A DNA stretch of 64,000 bases from Poteriospumella lacustris (GCA_008000375.1 SMOI01000016.1:1-64000); one strand, 5' to 3'; shown: positions 39,916 to 52,202, numbered from the stretch's first letter. Translations and numbers: made by a program. Notes: generated from the letters alone by a model not told the origin.

Positions 39916-42900
39916 ATGTCCCGAACGTCGAAGAAGGATACGTTGAACGAACTGGAATCGAAGATCAATGGCTTGGAAAGGTCCAACTTCGATTTGAAGC
40001 TTCGTCTCCACTATCTGAACAGCAAGTATGGTCACATGGAGAATAACGATTCCCGTAATGGAGGATATGGTGAATACGATTTGAGAGAAGAAATCCAAAG
40101 TTTGACGGAAGAGAACGAATACTACAAGAAGAAGATCGTCGATTTGGAAACGGAAGTCTTGCGGCTTCAAGTGGCTCGTGAAAAAGAGGCAGAAAAGTAT
40201 CAAGAGGCATTACGAATGAAACCTGCAGCTTTTCAACAAGCTGAGGAACAACGGAAAAGAGAACGAGAGGTATCGCAGGCGATCGCAGAACATGATGCAG
40301 CGTTGATTGCCAAGCTGCAGGAAGAATTACAGCAACTTCACACCGAGAGGGCGGGTCATCAGATGTTGGTTTCTGACTTGAATGACAAAATCAATAAATT
40401 GGTGCAGCTAGCCGATGACAAAGACACGGAGATCGACTCGCTCGTCAAAACGGTTCGAGATATGCGGGCCACCATCGATGCGCTGACCGTGGAGCAGCAG
40501 AAGTTGACCAATCTCGCGGATGCGGCGAGTCGTCCGATCGTAGTCACAACAAATACCAGTGGCCAACAAACATCAGTGACTCTCAATGCTGCAACAACCG
40601 TCAATACCTCGTCGCTGGCCCAGACGCAAGCACAAGCGGCGCTTCCGCCTTTTCCACATGCCAATTCTACCTACAACAGCAAATTCCACGGCTATAGCTC
40701 GGCATATTCCCAGCAATTCCCTTCAACCTCGTCCGTTGGTGTTCATCCAGGCGGACAATCCATCGCAGTTACGCAGCAAAGCATGGGTCCACAGCAGAGC
40801 ACTGTCAGCGTCACCGCGACTCCTGGTCGGCCGAGTTTGGCCGGAGCCACAACCAGCAACGTCACCATCAGCAGCAGCATGAATGATGCAACGTCGCGAT
40901 ATACATCATCGTCTTATCGACCCTCGTCGACAGCGCTGCCGCTGGGGGCAGTTCGAGGCGCTTCGACGACGGCGGGGCTGCAGCACACGCTGAACAACAC
41001 CGTTCTCCCGGCCAATACACCTGCACACTCGTCGCTGCCGCATCACTACTCGCAGTATCCGTCAGCTGCGATCGATGAGTCAGTGAATCAGTCGCTCCAC
41101 GCGAGTACGCTCATGGCCCCTGCCACGAACGCACAGCACGTCTCCTTCGCCCACACGCAGTCCCAGCCACAGGCCATGACCTTCATGTCCTCGCTGCCCG
41201 ATGGATCGCCTGTACGCACCACTGTGTCCACGTCTCAGCCGCACCCCCAACACACAGTGGTCAACGTCTCGTCGGTGCCTGCGGCAGCGCCGTCAGCGCA
41301 CAATGCCAGTGCGATGCAGGAGCAGTTCCAGTTGAGCATGCAGCAGGCGTCGCTGGACGCCTTGTCGTACAGCAGAAACGACGCCACCATGCGTCCTGCT
41401 GCTGGCGCTGCTGCCGCCACCACAACAACCACGACGACGACGACGTTGACGAACGTCAACGGCGGCGTCACCGCCACTGTCGCGCAGCAAAACGTGGCGA
41501 ACCCCGCCGTCGTCGACACGTCGTACGTCGTGCACGACCCGGCCACTGGCCAGCCCTACCAACACCACATCCAAATCCAACAGCAACAGCAACAGCAAGC
41601 ACCGTACGACCCCGCGCAGAGTCGCATGGAAGCCTTGCAGCAGTCCATCTACACGACGGAGCAAGTGATTCAGCGTCTGCGCCACAACGCGCACGAGTTG
41701 TCGCTCCTCGACAAAGAGGAAGTCGTGCGGCTGGAACACGAGCTGCACAAGAGCCAGCTGGAGAAGGATCAATTGAAACACACGGCCCAGGGACCGCCTG
41801 CGCAGTCGCAGGGCAAAGGAATGATGAGTCTTCATGAGCTGAACCAACCGCAGCGCTACGGCGCCGCCGCCTCGTCGTACGAGACCAACCAGCCCCCGCC
41901 CCTCTACGATGTCCCCACGTCGTCGCCGTTGCGATCAACGCGAGTGACGACGACCACCTTCCCAGCGACGGGAACGACCACCACGACCACCACGACGAAC
42001 GTTGCAGCTCCGCCGGCTCCGGCCGCACAGACGTCGCTGTTCTCGTCGTACCGCCCGTCGACGTCGTATTTGCAGCCGCCGCCGCCACCACCGCCGTCGT
42101 CGTCTTCGTCGTCGTACCTGCCGTCGCCCGGTCAGCCCCCGTCCCTGTTGTCCACGCCGCACCAGTCGACGAGCCGCTACGCTCATTCGTACCACCCTAC
42201 GACGACGGTGTCGGTGACATCGACGCCGGGGGCCCCGTCGCAGCCGCTGTCGTCCTCGGCGCTGGGCCATAGCTACCACCGCACGTCACTGGCGCCTCCC
42301 ACGGCGTCGATGTCGTCGTATCGCAACGATCTGGTCGCCGCCACACCGCTGCCGGTGACGACGACGGTCACCACGACGACGGCGCTGCCCGACGCTGCCG
42401 TCGTCGGCGCCGCGTCCGCACGCGGATCCGACGTCACCGCGTACGAGCGCACCATCGACATGTACAAGTACGTTCACTCGCCTCTGCCGTTGCTGTCGTT
42501 GCTGTCGTTGCTGTCGCTGCTGACGCGTCATGGGTCGTCTGTTTTGTGTCTGTTGCGAATAGGGCGCGAGAGAACGAGCTGCTCTCGGCTTTGGAGGGCG
42601 TCGTGAAGCGGGTGCAACAGCTGGAGGACGACGACGACGCGCCGTCGGTCGACCACCACGCGCAGCGCAGTCATCACCACCGCCCGTCGTCCTCGTCGTC
42701 GTCGCGATCGGCGCATCGCCACGAGTACTACGCGCAGGGATCGGAGGAGGACGACTACTCGTACACCGACAGCGGCCGCCACCACGACGCACACCATCGC
42801 CACGCGTCGCGGCCCAGCAGCCACCACCACCACCACGGCGGGGGCGGCAGCAGCAGCAGCAGCAGTCGCCGTGCGTACGACGAGTCGCCGTCGCACCACC

Positions 42901-43085
42901 CGCACCATCACAGCAGCTCCAGTCGCGGCCACCCGTCGTCCTCATCGTCGTCGCAGCAGCAGCAGCGACCGACGTCGAGTGCGTCGCCCGGTCGACGTCG
43001 TCCGGCTGCATCGTCGGCGGCGCCCTCGTCCAACACCGCCACGTACCACGCAGCGGCGCACGCTGCGTCGTCTCGGCGTCGATAA
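39916..43085 (+). CDS. Centrosomin N-terminal motif (CM1/Cnn_1N) microtubule-organising-centre protein
   Basis: Exons 39916-42467 and 42563-43085 join in frame, 1024 aa. Residues about 8-40 (TLNELESKINGLERSNFDLK, then LRLHYLNSKYG) match the Cnn_1N/CM1 motif L-x-x-x-E-x-x-I-x-x-L-x-x-x-N-F-x-L-K-L-R-x-x-x-L, which binds and activates gamma-tubulin ring complexes in centrosomin, CDK5RAP2, Mto1 and Pcp1. Coiled coil continues to about 190. A long Ser/Thr/Pro/Gln/Ala-rich disordered region follows, with a short second coiled coil near 575-615 and another spanning the splice junction (ARENELLSALEGVVKRVQQL). The C-terminus is His/Ser-rich and basic. Predicted at basal body or spindle pole, in line with CEP131 and CFAP52 nearby. 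Confidence 0.75.
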
Positions 43086-43134
43086 ACGGGGCGTGTGGCC
43101 GGTGCGATTTCTCTTATTTCGTTTCTCTGTTTTC

Positions 43135-43170
43135 TGTGTGTGTCGCTGTGTGTGTCGCTGTGTGTGTCGC
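43135..43170 (+). repeat. 12-base tandem repeat, three perfect copies
   Basis: Unit TGTGTGTGTCGC repeated three times 50 bases after the stop of the CM1 gene; a degenerate fourth copy follows. Confidence 0.9.
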
Positions 43171-43550
43171 TGTGCGTCCTGTGGGTGTCGTGTGGGTGTC
43201 TCGTCCGCTGCAGGGGGTGACCCACAGCAGGTGACAACACGCTGCCCGCCGCGGTGCGCTGCACCACGCTGAACGTCCCTAAATTGCTCATGTGCGCTCT
43301 GGTTGTACGCGAGTCTGCGCACGCGTGTGTCGTGCGCGTGTGTGTCGTGCGTGTCGTGCGTGTCGTCGCGCGGGATGTGCAGCGAGCTGTGCTCCTGTTC
43401 GGTGGCGACGACCGGGCCCCGGCGCGCGGCGATGGATGATGCACTGTCCACTGTATATCGTTGGTTTTTGTCTGCTGTTTGGTTTGGTTTTGCTTGGTTT
43501 TCCTGCGAGTTGCTGACTTGTTTCTGGTTCTGTTGTTGTCGTTGTTGCTG

Positions 43551-43580
43551 GTGGTGGCGGTGGCGGTGGCGGTGGCGGTG
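43551..43580 (+). repeat. GGTGGC hexamer tract
   Basis: About five consecutive hexamers in a G/T-rich stretch; guanine-rich on the + strand and possibly quadruplex-forming. Confidence 0.8.
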
Positions 43581-43932
43581 GTTGCGCTGGCTGTGGTCTT
43601 CTGCTTCTCTCGGTGCCCCTGGGCGCACACACGCCCTCGACAAAAGCCGCGCGTCTCCAAAACGAACCGGTGCCCAACCTTCCTCGTGCTGCGGTAGTGA
43701 GCGTTGTCTTGTTATTGGCTCTTTTCATTCGATGCGCGTTAAGTATTCCAATCTTGTTCGCCCGCGGCGCCGCGCCGCGTCTCTCCCTCTCGCCCCTGCG
43801 CGTCAAAGACGGAATCCGTTTCACACAGACACAGATCACGCAGACACAGATCACACAGGCGCAGCATATAAACGGCCATTACAGAAGGTGGGCAGTGAGC
43901 GACATAGCAGTAACATAAACGTCCGTAGGCGG

Positions 43933-46084
43933 TTATACTTCGTCGGCGCCGAAGAAGAAGAAGACGAAGACGCTGCCGTCCTCGCCGACCGACACCACTT
44001 GTTTGTCGTACAGACCGAAATCGACGGAGACCACGGGCTTTGAATGGGCGGGGACCGTTTGCAACAACCGAAACGGTGGTTGTGGTAACCGTGGAGGTGG
44101 TACTGCGCCTGGCAGGGTACCGCGACTGCCGCGGTAGTACTGCCCGATGTGGTCCAAGACCGGCCAGACCACCTCCCATAACCGCAGCACGCCCTGCGTC
44201 CCACCCGTCACGAGATACCGACCGCACTTCGACCGCGCGATACAGAATCCTTCTTCTTCGTCTTCATGCGCCGCGTCCAAGACCTCGTGATACACCAGGT
44301 CCTGGCTGCGGGAGTCCCACAGGACGATCTTCCGGTCCTGACCCACCGACACGAGGAAATCGTCGTTCTCGCCCAGCAACACGAAGTCGTTGATGCCGCC
44401 CATGCGTTGCATGTGGCACAGGACACGTTTCTCTTGTCGTAAGTCCCATCGCAGGATGCAACGATCACGCGAGGCGGTCAAGGCCACCGTGTCGTCCTTC
44501 GTCAAGAGTATCCGGGTGATGCGTTGCTTGTGCTCTTTCAGATGGGAAATCAAGTCGCGGGTACGCAGCTCCCACAGGCGAACATCACCGGTAGGACCAC
44601 CGGTCAACAGGAAACGGCGATTGTGGGACAGCACCATCGACGTGACACCCACCGCGGCGTCGTCGAAGTCCTTGTTGCTCGTGGCGGCGTGCGCATCGAC
44701 CAACATCCACAGGTTCTCGCCCGTCTCCGCGGAGAAGGCCAAGACTCTATCAACATCAATTCACATGGCAATGAGATGATCGCGTCATAGCGTATATTCA
44801 TGTGGAGGATTTGATTACCTGCCGTCGGACCAGCCGGAGATGATGATGTCGGCGAAGACCAAGCACAACGGGCGGACGCCGGCCTTTTGCTCTCGTCGTG
44901 CAAAACACGTCGCAATCACCGCGTACTCGCTCATGTCCCAGACCTTGATCGTTCCGTCGGATGAAGCCGTCGCAAATCGGCCAGCGTTGCCCGTATCGAA
45001 GGCGACTTGATGAATCGTTTCTACGTGCGCCTCGGATATGATGATGTGCTGCATCGACTGCAGATTCAATCGCACGATGGTGCCCACACTGGTCACCGCT
45101 AACACCTACGAACACACAAACACACACATAGTCAGTGAGATCATCGTGTAACTATGACAGGCGACCTGCCGATCTGTGATGTCAAAGGGGGCTTACCTCT
45201 AATTGGTCGTGTGACAAGGACAAGCCGACCACGCCGCCATCCAAATCCACTTGCCGAATGAAATCGCCATTGCTTTGATATACTTTCACGCCTTTGTCTC
45301 CGCAGCCCAATATGACTGTATCTCGTGTGCATACCATATTGTGTACAGCCATACGAGTTGCAGTCACCGCGCGTACGATGCGTTGATTGCGTAAGGAAAT
45401 GATCAAATAGTCACCAGACGTGGTGCCGGCGTATAAGAACTCGCGGTCATCAGAGACTGCGAAAGACGTCACGTGACGAGTCAGCATGGCTCGTGCATTA
45501 TCTGTGACGATGCGATTGCTGGTCATTTCTCCAGAGAAAGGATCCAAGTCCCACACTGAAACGATGCCATCTTTGCCACCGGTGACGAACTGATAATGAC
45601 TCGTATCTCGTCGTTTAATGTCCCGAATAAAGCCGGCAAAGGTGATGCATGTTGTTCCAGGGGGAAGCCGAGCAGCGGATGAGATGATGCAGCCATTGGA
45701 CATGTCCCACGCAATCAAATTGCCGTCGTCGCTGCTGCCTATCGACACCAGAATTTTTCCGTCGTCTGAAAAAGCCAGATCTTGGATCATGTGATCGTGC
45801 TCCTCAAATCGGTAGAGCAACCGCTTTGATGAGTAATCCCAAACAATAATGTCGGAATTAGCGCCTTTCTGGCCACTGGCAATCAAATTTCCATCACCAG
45901 ACACTTTCACTGCTGTGACGGTATCACTGTGACCGCGAAGAAACTGCTGTGAATGAGGATCGGTGAGATCTCCGATGACAACAAGTGCCCCACTTGAATA
46001 TATGTACTTCTGGCCATCAGGATGAAACAGCACTCCCTGCGGAATCGCGTTTAAACCAATGAAATGTTCGAAATCAAGCGACAT
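43933..46084 (-). CDS. CFAP52: Cilia- and flagella-associated protein 52 (WDR16)
   Basis: Exons 46084-45197, 45105-44819 and 44746-43933 give 662 aa. The start at 46084 (MSLDFEHFIGLN) matches the family start DxxIGFNG. Some 11-13 WD40 repeats form two propellers; typical blocks are LRGHSDTVTAVKVSGDGNLI, SGQKG..SDIIVWDY, DGIVSVWDLD, TTSGDYLII, FATASSDGTIKVWD, IISGWSDGR.LAFSAETGENL and LTGGPTGDVRLWELRTRDLI, which follow the order of human CFAP52. The protein is an inner-junction component of axonemal doublet microtubules, so the organism should have motile cilia. The C-terminus has an odd Phe-rich tail (VFVFFFFGADEV), and a Pro-rich insertion lies before the last repeat. Confidence 0.92.
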
Positions 46085-46720
46085 GCTGTACGTCAGGCTA
46101 TGGCAAGTATGCGTCCTTTCAGCGCGACTTATACCCACAATCCTTCAAAGAAAGACAAATCTATCTCTTTATTGCTGAATAGAAGTGCCTGAACTGGTCA
46201 AGATTCTGCTCAATTAGGACGCTAAAGCTTGTCTATGCAATGAAGCCAGAAGTGCCTCACCGCCTCGCCATCATCATCGACAACAGTCTGTGAAACGGCT
46301 AATTTCGAAAAGTCGTTTCAAAAAAATGGTGACCATCTGGAAGGTCGAACCGACAGATGAAAAAATCCTTGGCAGCTTGGCAGAGGCAGCAGGTGGACAT
46401 GGGACATGTGGGACATGGGACGTGACGATCACGACCAACTTGCGCCATCTTCTTCTCAAGAGACCAGCGGAACGAGAAGAGGATCGGAAACACTGACCTG
46501 ACTCTTTTTCAATCTTGACCTGCAAGTTACAGAACTGATAAAGTGCAAATACTTCCTGGCATCTAATTTTGTGTGCAGCTATAGCTGAAAACATCCACGA
46601 GCAATTATTTCTGTGGGACATATATTATTGGTCTTTCCTCCTAGCTTCTGTCAAACGTATTTTGTTACTGAAACAAATTTATTCAGATTCATATTCGTTT
46701 GAAAATTTTCTGTTGTGTGA
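46085..46720. promoter_or_regulatory. Divergent intergenic region, CFAP52 / MAPKK-like gene
   Basis: 636 bases with a GGGACATG-type short tandem around 46397-46424. The stretch just before 46721 is AT-rich. No gene recognised. Confidence 0.35.
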
Positions 46721-47794
46721 ATGAGCAAAAGCACGTCCCGACGAAGCTTGTCCATCGACACGAAGGCTCAGGATTACTTTGAGGAATCCTTCATCGCCAA
46801 CGGTGATGTGTTCATCAAGGACAATGTAGCTATCAACGCCACAGGCATCGCCATGCGTGATAATCCAAAGAAATTCACCTTATTGTACGAAGAACTCATT
46901 ATTGGTGAAATGATCGGACGAGGAAGTAGCAGTGTTGTTCTACAAGGCGTTCATGCTCCGACGGGAACACAACTCGCGCTCAAGGTGATCAATCTCTTCG
47001 ACCGTTCGAAGCGTGAGCAGCTTATTCGCGAAATCTGCACACTGTACGACGCGCAATGTCCCAATTTGATCACTTTCTACGGAGCCTTTTACAGAGAAGG
47101 CGCGATTACCATCGCCTTGGAGTACATGGATGGCGGAAGTTTGGCCAATGTCCTCGAACAAGTCGGACCGATTCCCGAGTCTGTCCTGGCGAACATGGCT
47201 TTCCAAATCCTATGGGGTTTAGCGTATCTCAAGCACGATAAACGCGTCCATCGCGATATGAAGCCCAGCAATCTCCTTATCAACTCGAGAGGCGAAGTGA
47301 AGGTGACTGACTTCGGTGTCAGTGCCGAGCTGCAAAGTTCCATTTCGAAATGCGGCACGTTTGTTGGGACTTTCAAGTAAGCCTACCCCCTCTGTTGCTG
47401 TCGTAAAACCACTGTGCGCTTAAACGTTGCCTACTTGCACAGATATATGTCACCTGAACGAATCAAAAATCGCCCGTACGACTACATGAGCGACATTTGG
47501 TCGTTGGGGTTGGTTCTCATGGAGTGTGCCACTGGTCGATATCCTTTTGATGAGCGCGCCAATTGTATTGAAGTCGCTCAAACCATCATCGATGCGGACT
47601 TTCCTGAGCTCCCACGTTCATATTCCCGCCAGTTCCGGGAGTTTTTATACCATTGCCTGCAGAAGGAACCGGAGCGGCGACTGCCGGCAGAGCAACTCCT
47701 CGGCGCACCGTGGCTGATTCAAAACGGAGCGGTGGATCGAGAGGCTGCTGTACACAATGTTCTTTCCTGGATTAACACCATCAATGGAGTGTGA
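46721..47794 (+). CDS. MAP kinase kinase-like dual-specificity protein kinase
   Basis: Exons 46721-47376 and 47443-47794 (66-base intron inside the activation segment) give 335 aa. The kinase domain covers about 65-325: IGRGSSSVV (Gly loop), LALKVI (Lys), VHRDMKPSNLL (catalytic loop), TDFGVSAEL (DFG), and SSISKCGTFVGTFKYMSPER, whose Ser/Thr spacing and GT.KYMSPE block are those of MEK/Ste7-type kinases. The 64-residue N-terminal tail starts with basic residues (MSKSTSRRSLSI) that could be a MAPK docking site. Such kinases phosphorylate the TxY loop of MAP kinases and are activated by MAPKKKs on the Ser/Thr residues noted. The alternative is another STE-group kinase, but the PSNLL motif supports MAPKK. 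Confidence 0.88.
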
Positions 47795-48295
47795 ACAGTG
47801 GCTGCTTGTGCGTAGTCACTTTCCTTCTTCGCGTTGTCCATTATACCACATACCATAAACGATTGGAATCATTCATAGTATCCACCACAGACGAAGACGA
47901 TGCGATAAATTGTGATCGACTCACTCTACTTTTTCTTGACGATGTATTTTCTATGGTTCGCTCTACGTTCGACATATCTCACTCTTGCTCTGCACTGTAT
48001 AATTGGTGAATAAATACTTCGCTTCCTCTCCCCTTCCGAGCTTCGTACAGGTGGGATTCTCAGTCGTGTTGGTCATATAGACTTTGACCACATCCGACCG
48101 AAGGATTCGCTACTAAAATCGAATTTGATTCCATCCAAGGCCATCTATCTATCTTGTCACAATCTATTTCGTTGTAAAACTGATTCGCATGAATCACATA
48201 TTTGCACTTGGGAAGCGGCCATGTACTCACACCTCACGGTAGGTTATTCACAACGGTCGTCGTGCGGCCGTATTCTCATCCGCTCTATACTCTGA
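47795..48295. other. Intergenic with poly(A) signal
   Basis: 501 bases, 3' UTR of the kinase gene then promoter of the next gene. No coding signal. Confidence 0.4.
48009..48014 (+). terminator. Poly(A) signal AATAAA
   Basis: Canonical hexamer about 215 bases after the MAPKK-like stop codon. Confidence 0.45.
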
Positions 48296-50376
48296 ATGCA
48301 GCAATCTGAAGAACAGTACGATATGGTTCATGACCGAAGAGTTGTTCTGTCCATTTCGTGTTTCGGCTCTAACTTTGTGTTGGACTTGGCGACGCCTTCG
48401 TCGGGGGACATCACCTGGGGCTACGTGGCACACCAAGCACTCCTCAAGTGGCGGACGACACTTCCTCCTGTGCTGTCGGAAGCTCAAAAGGACTTCCTTC
48501 GGCAATACATCCCAGCTGAAGGTCCTTTCGAAGTCGTAATGTATGAGCCGAAACGCCGCACGGTATCTCGCGCCACCGATATTGTTCCCAGAGGCATTGA
48601 CACTTGGTCACTCGCAGAGCCGCCCAACGTGTATCACGTTGTCATTGAAGGTCCCTTGCTGCAGCGCTTTTCTGATGAACAGCTGCGCAACATTTTCCTT
48701 GAGTACCTGGTCGACAAACCGAAGCATTTGTTGCCGTTGCTTCTCACCAGTCGCCGCTTTCGCCGATGCTTCACCGATTCATCCGTCACGATGGCACTGC
48801 AATCTCGCTTTCCGTTGCTGCAATGGCAGGGAATCGGTGCATGTATTCCTGACCCATCGCATGCTTCAACACCCTTCGTGACAGAGTTCATGCTATGGGA
48901 GCGATTTGGCGCTGAAAATCATCTGCACGCTGCAGAAGTGTTCCGGTACGTTCGGGTGCTTAACACGACATCGATCGACTCAACATTGAATGCGACACAA
49001 ACCCTGTCCTGTTTAGATTGCGCCATGCATCGCATACAACGTCAAGACTGAAGTTTTACTTTGGCACTCTATCGTCGTCAGCACTGGATGCTCAGTGCCC
49101 CATCGTTGAGCGGAACCGAACCATCAGCACAAACCTCGTCGCTCAAAGACCCCAAGCAGAACGTAGCCCCTCTTCTTCTCCGCTCAGCTTGGAGGATGCT
49201 GTCGTGCAAGAGAAGCTGGCGCGATGGACGATGGGCAAGTTATCCTTGGCTTGCTCCACGATATGGGACAGACTCTCTGCCTGGCACCCGGCAAGTTCTC
49301 AACGCTGGCCGCGCTCAGTTATTCCGATATGGACCATTTCCAATCGTACGTTGCAACAGCAGCAGGCAAAATTGCGCTTCATTCGACAGCTTCATTTCAT
49401 CGTGCCCACCACTGCCACGAGATACCATCTTCAGCTGCCGCAGCAGCAGCGGTCTATCGCCACCGGCAATGCAACGGTTCGCCAGCGATGGAGTCTGTCT
49501 ACACATCCCGAAACTCTTACAGCGGGTGGCAGATTGATTCGTGTAGAACCATCTCCAGAAAACAGTCGTTCGCGCCGCCATCCAGTTGATCCAGGAACCC
49601 GATACGAGCAGACTCAGGAGGGCTTCCCATATCGCCGTATTGGTGACCTACGCCTGTCGTTCGTTCAATGCGACGTCGCAGAAACGTTGCTTTCCCGCGA
49701 ATGCGATAAAGATGGTTGCAGCCCGTGTTGGACTCGTTCCGTGCTGTGGGATCTGTTGCTGGACAGGGTAAGCATCAAAGATGCAGCGTACGGCCCCGTG
49801 CATCGCGTTCATCATTGTCATCATCTGCGTGTTTTGTAGGCACATGGAACAGCAATTTGGATGGCTGCGCCTAACTTGGAGTTCAATGAAGTCAGCGATA
49901 CATGGGAGGTCGCTGATAGAGAACTGCTGGACTTTGACCTGCACATTCTATCGCAGACTGTGCGGAATCTGCAATGCTGCATGCGGGCGTCACACTGGTT
50001 GCCATTGCTCGTGTTTGTTGGTTTTTCATTCACTGCCACTGAGAATCGGTTGCAGAAAGTCGCCATCTTGAAGCAAAGACGTGCTATCGATGACATTGTT
50101 CGTGAAGTTGCGCTTGTTGTGCAGCGTGCCTTCGCACAATCGGAACGTCCAGCACAACAGAGCACCAGCAACTCTGGTGCTGATTCAAAAGGGCTGGAAA
50201 CGTCAGAAAGTTCACGACCATCGTTGCCTCTGAATCATCCTGTCTCTTCCACATTATCTTGGTTCGTTCAACCTTACCGCATCGACAACCCAGAGCAGAG
50301 TCACCTTCGGGAAGGCTTCATGTGTGGCTGGAATTGGCTCTGGCGCTCCCTTATCAAGCAGCGTGACCGAATGTAA
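48296..50376 (+). CDS. F-box-like protein with uncharacterised C-terminal region
   Basis: Exons 48296-48945, 49017-49767 and 49840-50376 give 645 aa; all junctions are GT-AG and in frame. Near residues 130-160 the segment FSDEQLRNIFLEYLVDKP, then LLPLLLTSRRFRRCF, has the helix pattern of an F-box, which would dock the protein to SKP1 in an SCF ubiquitin ligase. The rest, including AGGRLIRVEP, EGFPYRRIGDLRLSFVQCDV and a hydrophobic stretch HWLPLLVFVGFSF in exon 3, matches nothing I know. Exon 2 is open in a second frame from 49224 to 49589, so the exon 2 frame is less sure than the rest; I chose the frame that stays open across the exon and fits both splice phases. Confidence 0.55.
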
Positions 50377-50898
50377 TTGCGTTGGCTCTGCTTTAGTCCG
50401 ACCAGTCTTTCGAAACGAGGGTGCCTTTCCAATTAAAGCATGCGTCTTCCTTTCTTGATGCCTTCCTTGGCTCAACGTTGTTTGTAACATTCGCTTTCCT
50501 AAATAGAGTTTCCACCGCTCGGTATACTTTATGAGCCAACCTTGGTTGGTTAAGAAGAAGACCAGCGCATCGAGACCATGCAAGGTGCTGAACAAATGAT
50601 CAAGTTTTTCATAGATTGTCACGAGGAATTGGAATTGGAAAAAGAAAAATGGAAAAACAGGCGACCAGAGAGCCAGACTCTGGGGAGTGTGGAGAAGCAA
50701 GAGGAGAGACGATCGGCTCCCCTCTCCCATCTCGGCTCTCTCTGTTTTGATTCATTCTGGATTCTGGATTCCAATTCCCCTCTGCCAAACCACCGGGCGC
50801 GTGCCAAACTTTGATCTGCGTTCTAGAGTAGGATTCATATTCTTTTTACTACTGTGACTTCACCAATTCAGTTGGCAAGAGTATTGGCTTTCACCACG
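50377..50898. other. Intergenic between F-box-like and GST genes
   Basis: 522 bases on the same strand; 3' UTR and promoter. A purine-rich stretch (about 50620-50700) stands out. No gene supported. Confidence 0.35.
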
Positions 50899-51531
50899 AT
50901 GAGCCTCTCCCCGTCTGTTGTTATCTACGGCTCTCGCCAAACTAGATCTCCCTTAGTCAACTGGTTCATGCTAGAGAGAGAAATTCCATTTGTTCAAATG
51001 GAATCTCGCCCCTCAAATCATCCTTTTGATCAAGCTCCTTTCCTGACCGATCAAAATGGAGAAGTGGAAGTGTTTGAGTCTGGTGCAATTTTGCTGTACT
51101 TGGCCGATGCGTACGGCTTCGAGTGCAACGGGAGCGGAATTCTTGCTACTTCAAGCGCTATTGATCGCGCAAAGTATGCTAAGTGGGTAGTATGGGCAAA
51201 TAGTGAATTGGAAAAGCTCTGCTTCGGAGAGCACATGTCCACTACTTCTCTTGATAAGCCCAATGGTATGCTGGATCGTTTTGAAGAGATTTTGGGGTCA
51301 CCCAAGAATTCACCATACTTGCTCGGGGAAACCTTCACCGTGGCAGATGTTGCTGTTGCGGCGTACCTGACCTATGTTCCTATTTTCTTTCCTGATGTCT
51401 GTCCTACCATGCGTCCCAACACGGTTCGCTACATGAAGCGATGTGCGGAACGCCCCGCATTTGGAAAGGCTTTTGGAGAAGACAATGCGCAGGTCATCAT
51501 CGCTAAGATCAATGCGTGGCTTGGATTATAA
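50899..51531 (+). CDS. Glutathione S-transferase
   Basis: Intronless, 210 aa from the ATG at 50899 (earlier in-frame codons offer only GTG). The thioredoxin-like N-domain starts SVVIYGSRQTRSPLVNWFML, with Ser/Arg residues near the glutathione site, and contains a glutathione-binding FESGAILLYLADAYG (the ES-x-AI-x-x-YLA motif). The all-helical C-domain has the N-capping box GETFTVADVAVAAYL. The enzyme conjugates glutathione to electrophiles or acts in redox isomerisation in the cytosol; class cannot be set, although the PFLTDQNGE segment is close to bacterial-type and Ure2-like GSTs. A poly(A) signal lies 140 bases downstream. Confidence 0.9.
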   Translation: MSLSPSVVIYGSRQTRSPLVNWFMLEREIPFVQMESRPSNHPFDQAPFLTDQNGEVEVFESGAILLYLADAYGFECNGSGILATSSAIDRAKYAKWVVWANSELEKLCFGEHMSTTSLDKPNGMLDRFEEILGSPKNSPYLLGETFTVADVAVAAYLTYVPIFFPDVCPTMRPNTVRYMKRCAERPAFGKAFGEDNAQVIIAKINAWLGL

Positions 51532-52202
51532 AACCTTGAATCCTTTTTAAGATTGAACAACTTCTACATTCTGCCATCGACTGTTAGTTATTTGCAGGCA
51601 TGTAGGTGAAAAAAGATATTTGTGGTGACTTTCATCTCATTGTTTACAACACGTGATTGTATCCTCAGAGAATAAAGTATGATTGATTTGCTCCGGCTTA
51701 TTGAAATTGTCCAACTACTGCAAGGTCGTAGATGAAACTTGAACCACTATGTGGGAATAACCGCAATCTACGATTTCAATTCTCGCGCTCATTATCATGG
51801 GCTGTGCCGAGATAAAATTACTTGCCCACAGTCACATCAAAGACACACAGCGGCAATTAGAGCGAGTGTCGGAGGTCCGAGGTGGAACTCTTCAGTCTAA
51901 AGCTTATAGCCTTGAGCCATGGTCATAGGCGGTGCCGTCTGCCCGCACCGGACCGCCACAACTGCGTCGGCAAATCTATCATTTGTGGCATGGTTCGTGA
52001 AACAATGTAGCCTCCCCCACGTTAACATGAATACTAAATGAAGGAGATTATTGGCGTTTAAAACATGCAATCTACTCGGCGCAATCGCTGACATTTGCCA
52101 CAGAGACCTTTCACAAGTCGCAGGGTGCCGCTGAACGAATCGCGCTTCGCTGACAAAGAAGAAACAAATAAAGTGCAGATTAAGGCACAACCACACTTAA
52201 GC
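51532..52202. other. Intergenic between convergent GST and SMC2 genes
   Basis: 671 bases with both 3' UTRs. AT-rich in its first half. No gene supported. Confidence 0.4.
51671..51676 (+). terminator. Poly(A) signal AATAAA
   Basis: Canonical hexamer about 140 bases after the GST stop codon. Confidence 0.5.

Larger units (their letters stand above)
43086..43932. other. Intergenic between convergent genes, rich in simple repeats
   Basis: 847 bases. Holds three perfect 12-mers TGTGTGTGTCGC (43135-43170), a TGTCGTGCGTG-rich stretch around 43325-43370, a GGTGGC hexamer tract (about 43551-43580) and a CACAGACACAGATCAC tandem around 43825-43855. No supported gene. Confidence 0.6.

Noticed and set aside
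43135-43855. CRISPR-like spaced repeats
   Set aside because: The repeats are contiguous short tandems without spacers, in a eukaryotic intergenic region.
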